Under the pieces are notes generated by a model. It was not told the DNA's origin, made no database searches, and saw only the letters and a program-made list of their open reading frames with translations. A stretch of DNA of 64,000 nucleotides from Leptospiraceae bacterium. GTDB lineage: Bacteria; Spirochaetota; Leptospiria; Leptospirales; Leptospiraceae. The stretch covers positions 124,001-188,000 of the forward strand of contig JACKPA010000011.1 of the NCBI GenBank assembly GCA_024233865.1, read 5' to 3'. The translations under genes were made by a program, and so were the position numbers. Below are positions 16,946 to 25,622 of the stretch, in pieces. Every line of letters begins with the position of its first letter. The first letter of the stretch is position 1.

Positions 16946-19054
16946 TTAGGTTATATCTCCTTTAAATATCTTTGATTCAACAACCATAGAGTTCAATATA
17001 GTTCCTAACGTTATTCCATTGTGGAGCAAAGAAGTCGTATAAGGTTGTATGAACCCTGTTGTTGCTGCTGCCAAAATGCTGCTATTAGCTACGACAGTCA
17101 AATAAAAATTTCTGTTTATCTTTTTTTTGGTATACAATGAAAGTTCTTTTAACCGGGAAATGGCGGATAATTGGTTGTTTAATAAAACTATATCCGAACT
17201 GAATTTTGATATATCAGCAGCAGTACCCATGCTAATTCCAACATCCACAGAAACTAAAGCCGGAGAATCATTGATTCCATCTCCTACAAAAGCGATTTTT
17301 TTCCCTTCTTTTTTAAACAAATTGATAATTTCTACTTTTTCGGAAGGTTCTACCTGAGAATAGTATAGGTCAATTCCAAGGGATTCCGCTATGGACCTGG
17401 TTTTTATTTTTTCGTCTCCCGTTATTAAAACGATTTCTTTTACCCCCAAACACTTCAATTCTTGCACTGTTGCAAAAGCGTCTTTTCTTATTCTATCTTG
17501 CATAACAATGATTCCAAGAGGCTTATCTTCGATACCCAAAAACAAAAGCGTCTTTCCTACCGAATGATAGTTTACCAGATCTGTAAAAAAGTCAAAAGAT
17601 ATATTTACGTGATCTTCTAAATAGTGTTTGCTTCCGATAAAAATTCTTTTTCCACCGATACACGAGTTTACTCCATGACCAATAATAAATTCTACTTCCG
17701 AATGGCGAAAATGCTTAAACGTCTTTTGTCTTGCTTCTTGAACTATTGCTTTGGCTATCGGATGAAAATGATGTTCTTCAATAGATGCTGCCATAGAAAG
17801 AATATCCTCTTTTTTGTATTGCTCATCAAAGTAGATAATCTCTTCTACTTCTAGGGTTCCTTCCGTTAAAGTTCCGGTTTTATCAAATATGAACACGTCC
17901 ACATCAGCCAAATTTTCCAGTGCTTTTGAGTCTTTGATTAATACCCCTGTTAACCCAGCCATATAAATGGCTGATTTGAAACTTACGGGAATAGAAAGTT
18001 TAATTGCACAAGAATAATCGGCTTGTAAAACAGATGCGACGTTTCTCCAATTTTGATTGTATAGATAAGAAGAAAAAGCCAATGCTAAATTGATAGGGAC
18101 GAGTTTTTCGACGAGCATAGAAGCTTCAATTTCTTGTTTTGACCTGCCTGTTAATGAAGATCGAATATACTCGGATATTGTATACATCGTTGTATCTTTT
18201 CCGACTTTTTCAGCATAAACTTTGAGAGTTCCTTCCACCAGCAAAGTTCCGGAATAAACTCTTTCACCTGCTTCCTTTGTGACAGGAATGGATTCTCCAA
18301 AAACGGAAGATTGATCAATCAGAGCAACTCCTTGAGAAATTACTCCATCTACGGGTATTACGTCACCTATATTTACAATTACAATATCACTAACTTTTAA
18401 ATCGTCAAAGGGGATTTCTTTTTCTTCACCATTGTGTTCTACCCAAACTGTAGTAATGTCATATTTCATTAAGTCCAAAAGCAATAGATTGGCTTTATGA
18501 ACCATAGTGTCTTCCAAATACTTTCCGGAAACCAATAAAAAATTTGTAATGTTAGCCGTTTTATACTCCTGCCTGGCAACAGAAATAAACACAGCCAATG
18601 CTTCCAATACATTAGAGGTTAATCCCTTTTTAAACAACTCTTTTGTTCCTCTGTACAGAAGGGGGGAAGTTACAAACAGAGTAAATAACAATCGTAAGCC
18701 TGGTGGAAACACAAAAGAAAAGAATAAAGATAAGGTAGAAGTGAATAAGCCAACAATAGATTGTTTTTCTTCGTTATTAAGGTTTATATCAGTGATAGAA
18801 AGGTCTTTTCGTTTTTTTAACCCTAACTTATTTAAGATAGATTCTCTAGTTTCTGGATTGGCATCATACACAATCACAAGACTTTTTGATTTTTCATTAA
18901 TTCTAATACCCCTTATACCTTGTATGGTAGAGATATTATTGGTATAGTATTCTTTTTGTAGTAAAGAGCAAGATTGTAGCCTAAATCGAATCCTATTTTT
19001 TAATTCATGAACAATTTTAACATTTCGTTTTGTGGAAACCATCTCTTCGATCAT
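16946..19054 (-). CDS. P1B-type metal ATPase with SCA motif (P1B-6 / FezB-like)
   Basis: 702 residues. The N-terminal HMA2-like domain spans about 10-80 (IVHELKNRIRFRL). Then come membrane segments, the actuator FGESIPVTKEAGE (in place of the usual TGES), phosphorylation site DKTGTLTEG with Asp 391, SEHHFHPIAKA-type HP motif as EEHHFHPIAKA, and GDGINDSPAL. The membrane metal motif is DYSCAIKLSIP (Cys 349) instead of CPC, so it belongs to the SCA class that I recall as P1B-6, the type found in ferrosome (fez) clusters. Neighbours are an HMA2 protein and a ferritin-like protein, which supports iron as substrate. It overlaps the ferritin-like gene by 4 bp. Confidence 0.85.
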   Translation of the reverse strand: MIEEMVSTKRNVKIVHELKNRIRFRLQSCSLLQKEYYTNNISTIQGIRGIRINEKSKSLVIVYDANPETRESILNKLGLKKRKDLSITDINLNNEEKQSIVGLFTSTLSLFFSFVFPPGLRLLFTLFVTSPLLYRGTKELFKKGLTSNVLEALAVFISVARQEYKTANITNFLLVSGKYLEDTMVHKANLLLLDLMKYDITTVWVEHNGEEKEIPFDDLKVSDIVIVNIGDVIPVDGVISQGVALIDQSSVFGESIPVTKEAGERVYSGTLLVEGTLKVYAEKVGKDTTMYTISEYIRSSLTGRSKQEIEASMLVEKLVPINLALAFSSYLYNQNWRNVASVLQADYSCAIKLSIPVSFKSAIYMAGLTGVLIKDSKALENLADVDVFIFDKTGTLTEGTLEVEEIIYFDEQYKKEDILSMAASIEEHHFHPIAKAIVQEARQKTFKHFRHSEVEFIIGHGVNSCIGGKRIFIGSKHYLEDHVNISFDFFTDLVNYHSVGKTLLFLGIEDKPLGIIVMQDRIRKDAFATVQELKCLGVKEIVLITGDEKIKTRSIAESLGIDLYYSQVEPSEKVEIINLFKKEGKKIAFVGDGINDSPALVSVDVGISMGTAADISKFSSDIVLLNNQLSAISRLKELSLYTKKKINRNFYLTVVANSSILAAATTGFIQPYTTSLLHNGITLGTILNSMVVESKIFKGDIT

Positions 19055-19710
19055 GGATATTTTTCACCTTCTTGTTTTTCGGAAAACATACCGGACAAAA
19101 TAAGTCCTAATAAAAGTCCTAAATTCTGATTTTGACCTTTCCCTATTTTATCCAAGAGCTTTAAGAACGTTTCAGATGAAAGTTCCCCTTTTTGGAAAGA
19201 CTCAAAAGCTTCTTGCCATACGTCTCTCTCTTGGGTATCATCACTTTTTTGCAAATTTTTAAATAAAGCATTTCTGAAGGTAGGTAGATGGTGGTTATAA
19301 GAAACAGCCTGGAGTTTATAAAAGGCGTCTTTTATATCGGGAAAATCAGCAACGTGGACCAATAAATCATTGTACATTTCGATTTTGGATATTTCATTTG
19401 CAATCCCTACTTCAAAATTTTCTGTTAAGTTTGGAAATGTTTGAATCTGTGCGAACCACCCGTCAGTAGGTGTTGGTACTTGGTACTTCAAAAATAGAGA
19501 AAATAAGATATCAATATGGTATATTTCCGAATCCAGAATTTCAGAAAACGGAGGTGGACTTTCAAATTGCTCGATAATCTTTTTACAAAAAGCCTTGGCT
19601 TTGAATTCATTGTAAATAGCGATTCTCATTGCTTGGTGAAAAATAGGGGTTATATCCTGAGAAATTACCTTTTGAGATAAAAGAATCAATTCATCAGGAT
19701 TCTGAAACAT
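19051..19710 (-). CDS. Ferritin-like four-helix protein
   Basis: About 219 residues starting at ATG 19710, which has a perfect GGAGG five bases upstream; a TTG 12 bp earlier is less likely. Helical pattern with metal-ligand spacing: AIYNEFKAKAF, DSEIYHIDIL (ExxH), then FEVGIANEISKIEMYNDLL and SYNHHLPTFRN. This is the pattern of DUF2202/ferritin-like diiron proteins. The C-terminus (residues 185-219) is an extra Gly/Leu-rich hydrophobic tail (LGLLLGLILSGMF) not needed for ferritin folding, so it may bind membrane. Located between the HMA2 protein and the metal ATPase, it may handle iron delivered to the ATPase. Confidence 0.65.
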   Translation of the reverse strand: MFQNPDELILLSQKVISQDITPIFHQAMRIAIYNEFKAKAFCKKIIEQFESPPPFSEILDSEIYHIDILFSLFLKYQVPTPTDGWFAQIQTFPNLTENFEVGIANEISKIEMYNDLLVHVADFPDIKDAFYKLQAVSYNHHLPTFRNALFKNLQKSDDTQERDVWQEAFESFQKGELSSETFLKLLDKIGKGQNQNLGLLLGLILSGMFSEKQEGEKYP

Positions 19711-20020
19711 TGGAACCTCCAAGAAATTTTTGCAACAAAAGAAGTTTCTCTTGGTGTGTAGGGATTTGCAATAATTTTTCCCATGTTGCTGGAGGAATCT
19801 TATCGGAATCGTATTCTATAACTAAGCTAAAAGCAGCTTTGTTGAGTCTAATTGTTAAAAATCCATTAATTTGGGTTTGAAGCAAGTCGGAAAAAACACT
19901 TATTTCTTTTACTATAGGATCGTTCATTAGCTCTCTGTTTATTTTAAATCGAATCCTACCTTGAACATGATGAGCTATCGAAAAATGTTTTGTAAGATGA
20001 ATAAGTTTTTCTAACTCCAT
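19694..20020 (-). CDS. HMA2-domain protein
   Basis: 108 residues. The sequence IAHHVQGRIRFKINRELM followed by FLTIRLNKAAFSLVIEYD matches the HMA2 domain, a heavy-metal-associated fold lacking the CxxC pair; I see no cysteine at all in it. The same domain occurs at the N-terminus of the ATPase two genes downstream. It is first in the four-gene minus-strand cluster and overlaps the ferritin-like gene by 17 bp. It probably docks partners rather than binding soft metal by Cys. Confidence 0.7.
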   Translation of the reverse strand: MELEKLIHLTKHFSIAHHVQGRIRFKINRELMNDPIVKEISVFSDLLQTQINGFLTIRLNKAAFSLVIEYDSDKIPPATWEKLLQIPTHQEKLLLLQKFLGGSNVSES

Positions 20021-20111
20021 AGAACCTACGCTTTAAGATGTCTCAAAAGAGTGACATTTACCACCCCTTCGAATAATAGAAACAACAATTGCCTACTTAG
20101 TATTGCAGATT

Positions 20112-20579
20112 CTACAATATTGCAATGTTAATTTCTATTTGACCAAACTTTGAGTATAACAAAAGAGATAAAGTTGTCGCTTTGCTAAATTTTATGGATG
20201 TATTTTCGTTTGTCTCAATAATAGTGGGGGTTGTAATGTCTATCGGACGACCTCCAGAAGCAAAAATAGTAATTGCATTACCAGTTGTCATGTTTCCGAT
20301 TTCCCCGATAATATCTTTATATTCATCTTTTATGGATTCATCATCCAAAGATGGTGCCAATGTTTTGGCTATTTTGTAAGCAGCATCTAGATTCATGCTA
20401 TAAACAACTTCACCTTTGTAACTTCCTACAACACCAATTACAATTGCTACTTCAAAAGAAGGAGTGGAAGTATCTTTAACTCTCAGTTTCCCGCGAATTA
20501 AATCCATCTGAAGTACGTCTTTAAAAACTAAGGAAGCTCCTTCTATAAAGGGATTTACAAACTCCGCTCTAATTTCCAT
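20112..20579 (-). CDS. cheX: CheX family CheY-P phosphatase
   Basis: 155 residues, entire CheX fold: N-terminal NPFIEGASLVFKDVL, then GEVVYSMNLDAAYKIAKTL, and the conserved phosphatase segment KDIIGEIGNMTTGNAI (Glu and Asn as catalytic pair). It dephosphorylates CheY-P to end chemotaxis signals, as in spirochaetes. The start overlaps the end of the SurA-like gene by 11 bp; it is far from the cheA operon. Confidence 0.85.
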   Translation of the reverse strand: MEIRAEFVNPFIEGASLVFKDVLQMDLIRGKLRVKDTSTPSFEVAIVIGVVGSYKGEVVYSMNLDAAYKIAKTLAPSLDDESIKDEYKDIIGEIGNMTTGNAITIFASGGRPIDITTPTIIETNENTSIKFSKATTLSLLLYSKFGQIEINIAIL

Positions 20580-21819
20580 TATTTTGTGCCTGACTCCCGA
20601 TTTTTCTCATAACAGGATAAACGTTTGCTATCGATTGGTTAATTTCCGATATTATATCATACATAAGAGATTGAGTATTGTCAACTACAGAATTTTTATT
20701 GTTTGCGTTATTGTTGTCTATATTAATATTTTTTATTTCCACATAAATGTTTTTTTCACCCACCTTGTAAGGTCCTCCGATTTTTTTATTTTCTTCTTTG
20801 AAGGCTAAAATGTCTTTTAAAAAAGCAGAATTTTGAAATAAATCGCTTAGCTCTCTTTCTTTTTTGTCTTCTGAAGTAGCCGGCGAGTATAAGGCATAAT
20901 CTTTAATTTCTTTTACAACAGACCCTGTTGCAGAAGCAATCTCCTCCAAACTAAGATCTTTTTTTTCTTTTAAAGAACCTTGTAAACTAGATTTTAGCTC
21001 GGATAGTTTTTTTTGTTTTATGTCGTATTTAAGCTTACTTACAATAAATGATTTTCTTTTCTCAAAGGACTCAATTTCTCCTTTGTCATCCTTGGGTAAA
21101 TTTCCGGCTTTTTTGGATTCTTCGTATTCTTTCAAAGCATCTTCATCTGATACTCGAATCTCAGAATCTAATTTTTTTAAAAGGTCTTCATCGGAATAAG
21201 ACAAATAGCCTAGTGTAATAAAAGAATTTTTTGCTTCCTCTTCTATCTGAACTTCCTTGGTTGATTTCTTAAGATTGCTTATTAAAAAGTTTCTAAACAA
21301 ACTTCTAGAAACCGTAAAATCCATCCAATAATTCATGGGTTTTGAATGTAGTATTTTACGATAAATAGCACTTACGGATTCGATTTCATCTTTAGAATAA
21401 CCGGCAGAAGTAGCACTCTGCTTATAAATCATGCGTGCTTCATTAGATAATTTTTCTTTGATATTGTTTTCGGATACGGAATACCCTGTTGACTTTGCAA
21501 TAGCGCTTGCTATTTTGAAACTCCGAATCCTTATGTAAGCACAATTATTCAAAACATTTAGATCATTAGATTGGTATTCATTGTAGCAATCCGTTCTAGC
21601 CGCTTGAAAATAATCCATGGGAATGGTTTCATCACCCACTTTTCCGGCACTTGCATCACCTTGCCCTGAAAGTATATCTCGCAAATTTCCTCCGGCATCT
21701 TGAGGCATAAGCATAAGAACTAACATAGACACAAGAATAAAAAGGAAAAAACCTATAGTATACTTTACAAATTTATTTTTAGAGAGAGTTGATTCTTCAA
21801 TTAACATAGGGTATCTCAA
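20569..21819 (-). CDS. SurA/PpiD-like membrane-anchored chaperone
   Basis: 416 residues. One N-terminal transmembrane segment (about 20-41: TIGFFLFILVSMLVLMLM) is followed by a helical region with SurA_N-like features (GKVGDETIPMDYFQAARTD near residue 58) and long charged helices. I see no complete parvulin domain. It looks like a PpiD/SurA-type periplasmic folding helper anchored in the inner membrane. The alternative start MLIEESTL is 4 codons downstream. It shares an operon with cheX. Confidence 0.5.
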   Translation of the reverse strand: MRYPMLIEESTLSKNKFVKYTIGFFLFILVSMLVLMLMPQDAGGNLRDILSGQGDASAGKVGDETIPMDYFQAARTDCYNEYQSNDLNVLNNCAYIRIRSFKIASAIAKSTGYSVSENNIKEKLSNEARMIYKQSATSAGYSKDEIESVSAIYRKILHSKPMNYWMDFTVSRSLFRNFLISNLKKSTKEVQIEEEAKNSFITLGYLSYSDEDLLKKLDSEIRVSDEDALKEYEESKKAGNLPKDDKGEIESFEKRKSFIVSKLKYDIKQKKLSELKSSLQGSLKEKKDLSLEEIASATGSVVKEIKDYALYSPATSEDKKERELSDLFQNSAFLKDILAFKEENKKIGGPYKVGEKNIYVEIKNINIDNNNANNKNSVVDNTQSLMYDIISEINQSIANVYPVMRKIGSQAQNNGN

Positions 21820-21910
21820 TAGATAAGTTATTATTTTTATTATTGGTTTTATTGTAAAGTAATAAAAATTCCTTTACTGAAAACTAACATAAAGATACGA
21901 ATAGTAAAGA

Positions 21911-22615
21911 ATGATATATTTGGCAATTCTTTTAGTACTGCTAGGAGTATTTTGTTTTATTTACGTATTTTTTAAGCAGCAAGGCGAAGAACGTAATCCC
22001 AGAAAAGCTGGTAAAGGAAATTCGAAAAAAAGGTATGAACACGACAACCAATATACTCTTTTTAATCTTAGGTATCCCGAATACAAAGAATCATCCGAAT
22101 ACGAAGCTAAAATTCGCATGGAAAGAAGTTTGGGTAAAAAATGGGTTAATATAAGCCAAGAAAGTATTACGGAAATCCACAATACAATTGTTGAAGAAAA
22201 AGTAATTCCTTATTCGACAATTACTAATGATATGGAAGTCGAGAAAGAAACTGTGGAAGAACCCAATACTCATATCACGGTACTTGATGTTGGCTTTTCT
22301 ATTTCGGGTATTCTGTTTTTAGATTATGGGAAAAAGATACCTTATGAAAACAAAAAATTTAAAGATATTGATTTGATGGAAGATAATTTTTTAAGCTTTA
22401 AAAGGATAGGACCGGCAACCATGGAGGAAAGAGAAGGCAGTTTTTCTTTTGTAGTAAACGGTTCTCAATTACACGAATACCATGTACACTCTTTAGATCA
22501 GATTGTTTTTTTAGAGGGTGCTTTTAGCTTTATACCAACTGATGAAGAGCTTCCTGTTCCTGTTTTTTTTACGGATGAAATTGACAAATTTAAAAGATTT
22601 TTAGCCGGAAGATAA
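21911..22615 (+). CDS. Single-pass membrane protein, unknown
   Basis: 234 residues. The first 22 residues are a membrane segment (IYLAILLVLLGVFCFIYVF), then a Lys/Arg-rich linker, and a mostly beta C-terminal domain (LDVGFSISGILFLDYGKKIPY; SFSFVVNGSQLHEYHVHSL). Not recognised. It is divergent from the SurA-like gene and begins a run of plus-strand genes up to 24462. Confidence 0.6.
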   Translation: MIYLAILLVLLGVFCFIYVFFKQQGEERNPRKAGKGNSKKRYEHDNQYTLFNLRYPEYKESSEYEAKIRMERSLGKKWVNISQESITEIHNTIVEEKVIPYSTITNDMEVEKETVEEPNTHITVLDVGFSISGILFLDYGKKIPYENKKFKDIDLMEDNFLSFKRIGPATMEEREGSFSFVVNGSQLHEYHVHSLDQIVFLEGAFSFIPTDEELPVPVFFTDEIDKFKRFLAGR

Positions 22616-22627
22616 AGAAATAAAAAG

Positions 22628-22843
22628 ATGTTAAATTATACGAGGATTCTCATCCTAAGCAGTGTCGTTATATTTGGAAGCCTTTTGTTTTATACTTCTT
22701 GCGGAGCACAACTAATGCAAGATGTTAATTGTGACGATCCCAAAAACCGGTACCATACCCAGTGTGCGACCCCAAGTTATCGATACCGTAGCGGAAGCGG
22801 ATACTATCCAGGTTCGCGATATCATAGCTGGCGCGGGAAATGA
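22628..22843 (+). CDS. Small Tyr/Ser-rich lipoprotein
   Basis: 71 residues with a signal peptide and lipobox FYTSCGAQ, lipidated Cys 25. The mature part contains two more cysteines (NCDDPKN, TQCATP) and a Tyr/Arg/Ser/Gly-rich tail. It overlaps the next gene by 4 bp (ATGA). Function unknown. Confidence 0.6.
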   Translation: MLNYTRILILSSVVIFGSLLFYTSCGAQLMQDVNCDDPKNRYHTQCATPSYRYRSGSGYYPGSRYHSWRGK

Positions 22844-24462
22844 AAACTCCAGTAGAACCAATCAAAAATAATTCTCAAAAAAGCAACTTGGAAGTCCCTG
22901 TTTTGCTTGTTACCGTTCTAATCATAGCCATATGTGGGATTTTGTATGAATTGCTTATCAGCACGATTTCGACCTACTTTTTGGGTAGCAGCATCTTGCA
23001 TTTTTCCGTTACCATCGGACTTTTTTTATCCGGTATTGGAGTTGGCTCTTTCTTAAGTCGGTTTGTACACTGGAATTTATTAGAATTTTTTATAAAAGTA
23101 GAAGTTTGGCTAGGATTTATCGGAGGATTTTCCGCTTTCCTTTTGTATTTGGCTTTTTCCGTAACTCAAAGTTACTATTTGGTTGCCTTTATTTTAATCG
23201 TTACACTTGGTTGTCTGATTGGTTTGGAAATTCCTATCCTTGTAAGACTACTAAAAAAATATGACAATCTAAAAAATACAATTTCTAACGTCTTAGCTTT
23301 TGATTATATTGGTTCCTTAATTGCTTCTATCGTTTTTCCTTTACTTCTGCTACCCTATTTGGGAATTATGCGGGTTTCCTTTTTTGTGGGAGTACTAAAC
23401 CTTTCCATTGCCATTTTGAATACATACATTTTTAGAGAAAAACTTCGTATTTATGGTAAGCTCTTGGCTACAGCTAGCTTTTTTACTGTTCTTATGGTAA
23501 TTGGCTTTATTTTTTCTTTTAAGATCAGTAGTCTTATGGAACAGTTTGTCTATGAAGATGATATTGTTTATTCTGCTCAATCCAAATACCAAAAAATTAC
23601 TATAACAAAACACAACCAGGATGTCCGGTTGTTTATCAATGATAATTTACAGTTTTCTACGGTAGACGAATACCGTTACCACGAACCATTGGTTCATGTC
23701 CCCATGAGTCTGCTTACCAATACGGAAAATGTTTTGGTGCTTGGAGGCGGTGATGGTCTTGTAGCCAGGGAACTACTCAAATATGACCAAAGCTCTATTC
23801 GTTCCATAGATTTGGTTGATCTGGATCCTGAAATTATTTCTATTGCAACCAAAAACCCTTTGTTATTGAGTGTAAACAAAGGGTCGCTTTCTGATCCAAA
23901 AGTACATATAATAAATGAGGATGCTTACAATTATATTCGAAATTGCTCTAAGTTATATTCTTTGATCATTATAGACTTACCGGATCCAAATTCTCCAAGT
24001 TTGGGCAAACTGTATAGCTACGAATTCTATCAAATGATAAAGAAAATTCTCTCCAAAGATGGTATCTTGATTACACAGTCAACATCTCCTTATTATGCGG
24101 TAAACGCTTTTTGGTGCATTCATTACACTTTAAAAGGCGTATTTCCGGACGTTGTCCCTATGAATGTGTACCTTCCGACTTTTGGGATCTGGGGTTTTAA
24201 CCTTGCTTTTAATTCCAAACCACCGAAATTCTATGATAAAACCGGCAAATTATCTACAAAGCTTTTAGTTGAAACGACATCACTAAAACTAGAAAGTCAA
24301 TCCAACAACCTACAAAACCGGTTTTTAAATCCTGCTTCTTTAGCCGCTGTATTTCACTTTGCAAAAGACATGGAAACAAGCAGTTCCAACTTAGAAATTA
24401 ACCGCCTGGATAATCAAGCGCTGGTTAGGTATTATGAAAAGAGTTGGTCGAAGTGGGAATAA
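22840..24462 (+). CDS. Membrane-fused spermidine-synthase-like aminopropyltransferase
   Basis: 540 residues: seven or so membrane segments in the first 230 residues, then a spermidine synthase domain (VLVLGGGDGLVARELLKY near residue 299; LVDLDPEII; NEDAYNYI; IIDLPDPNSPS). GGGDG is the nucleotide/polyamine donor site, and the Asp in IIDLPDP is the catalytic acid position. Fusions of this kind are common in bacteria and can lack aminopropyltransferase activity. No SAM decarboxylase is in the window, so the substrate is uncertain. Confidence 0.8.
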   Translation: MKTPVEPIKNNSQKSNLEVPVLLVTVLIIAICGILYELLISTISTYFLGSSILHFSVTIGLFLSGIGVGSFLSRFVHWNLLEFFIKVEVWLGFIGGFSAFLLYLAFSVTQSYYLVAFILIVTLGCLIGLEIPILVRLLKKYDNLKNTISNVLAFDYIGSLIASIVFPLLLLPYLGIMRVSFFVGVLNLSIAILNTYIFREKLRIYGKLLATASFFTVLMVIGFIFSFKISSLMEQFVYEDDIVYSAQSKYQKITITKHNQDVRLFINDNLQFSTVDEYRYHEPLVHVPMSLLTNTENVLVLGGGDGLVARELLKYDQSSIRSIDLVDLDPEIISIATKNPLLLSVNKGSLSDPKVHIINEDAYNYIRNCSKLYSLIIIDLPDPNSPSLGKLYSYEFYQMIKKILSKDGILITQSTSPYYAVNAFWCIHYTLKGVFPDVVPMNVYLPTFGIWGFNLAFNSKPPKFYDKTGKLSTKLLVETTSLKLESQSNNLQNRFLNPASLAAVFHFAKDMETSSSNLEINRLDNQALVRYYEKSWSKWE

Positions 24463-24567
24463 TACCTCAAAAATAGCTTGTTGATTAAAGCACTTATGAA
24501 AATTTAGAATTATTATAATTAATATTAAATACCTTAAGCATTTTTTCATAACTAAAAAAGGAATTAT

Positions 24568-25608
24568 ATGAGCGTCACACAAGAAAATATTAAAAAAGAA
24601 TTATCCAAAGTCCAACACCCTGACTTAAAGAAAGACATTGTTAGTTTGGGAATGGTCGCTGAAATCGAAATTAGTGCTGAAAAATTAAATATAAAGCTAA
24701 AAACTCCTACGGAAGATAGAAGGCTACAAATTGGTTTGGAAGCACAAATCCGGCAAACTCTTAGTAAAGTGGGGGTTGGAAAAATTAAGATTAAATTTGA
24801 GCATGATCCTAATATGGTTATAGAAGATTCCAGAAAACCCCAGGGAATAAAACGGGTTGTTGCCATTGGTTCTGGGAAAGGTGGGGTTGGAAAATCTAGC
24901 GTTACTGTAAATCTTGCCAGTGCTATGGCAAACAAAGGCTTAAAGGTAGGAGTGCTGGATGCAGACATTTATGGTCCATCTGTTGGCAAAATGTTTGGTG
25001 TAAACGGCAGGGTTATGCTAAAAACGGATGAAAATTCGATCTGGCCCTTAGAAAAATACGGAATCAAGGTTATATCCTTTTCCTTTCTCATCCAGGAAAA
25101 CCAACCTGTCATTTGGAGAGGTCCTATGCTGGGAAAAGCGGTAGAGCAGTTTTTGTATGACGTTGTTTGGGAAGAGTTGGATTATTTATTGATTGACCTT
25201 CCACCGGGAACGGGTGATGTACAACTCTCTTTGGCACAATTGATAGATGTGGATGGTGGAATTATTGTCACAACTCCCCAAGAAGTTGCTACTTTTGATG
25301 CTTCGAGAGCCGGTGCCATGTTTGCTCAATTAAAAATTCCGGTTTTAGGTGTGGTGGAAAACATGAGCGAATTTATATGCCCTCATTGCGGAAAAGGCAC
25401 TCCTATTTTTTCCAGCGGTGGTGGAAACAAACTTTCTGATATTTTACAGGCTCCTCTTTTGGGAAGCATTCCGCTAACCGTAGATATGATGCGATCCGGA
25501 GAATCCGGTCAACCTCTTGTAATGGCAGACAAAGACGGTAAAATAGCCCAAGCGTTTTCTGGTATTCATTCAAAAATGGAAGAAGAAATCTTAAAATATC
25601 TGGATTGA
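24568..25608 (+). CDS. apbC: Mrp/ApbC iron-sulfur carrier ATPase
   Basis: 346 residues. An N-terminal MIP18/DUF59 domain (residues 5-85) is followed by a P-loop NTPase: deviant Walker A GKGGVGKSSVTVNLA near residue 107, DADIYGPS, DLPPGTGDVQLSL, and the CPHCG pair (CxxC) that carries a shared [4Fe-4S] cluster in the dimer. It transfers Fe-S clusters to apoproteins in the cytoplasm. An AT-rich stretch of about 100 bp precedes it, enough for its own promoter. Confidence 0.9.
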   Translation: MSVTQENIKKELSKVQHPDLKKDIVSLGMVAEIEISAEKLNIKLKTPTEDRRLQIGLEAQIRQTLSKVGVGKIKIKFEHDPNMVIEDSRKPQGIKRVVAIGSGKGGVGKSSVTVNLASAMANKGLKVGVLDADIYGPSVGKMFGVNGRVMLKTDENSIWPLEKYGIKVISFSFLIQENQPVIWRGPMLGKAVEQFLYDVVWEELDYLLIDLPPGTGDVQLSLAQLIDVDGGIIVTTPQEVATFDASRAGAMFAQLKIPVLGVVENMSEFICPHCGKGTPIFSSGGGNKLSDILQAPLLGSIPLTVDMMRSGESGQPLVMADKDGKIAQAFSGIHSKMEEEILKYLD

Positions 25609-25622
25609 AGTAGTATAAAACT

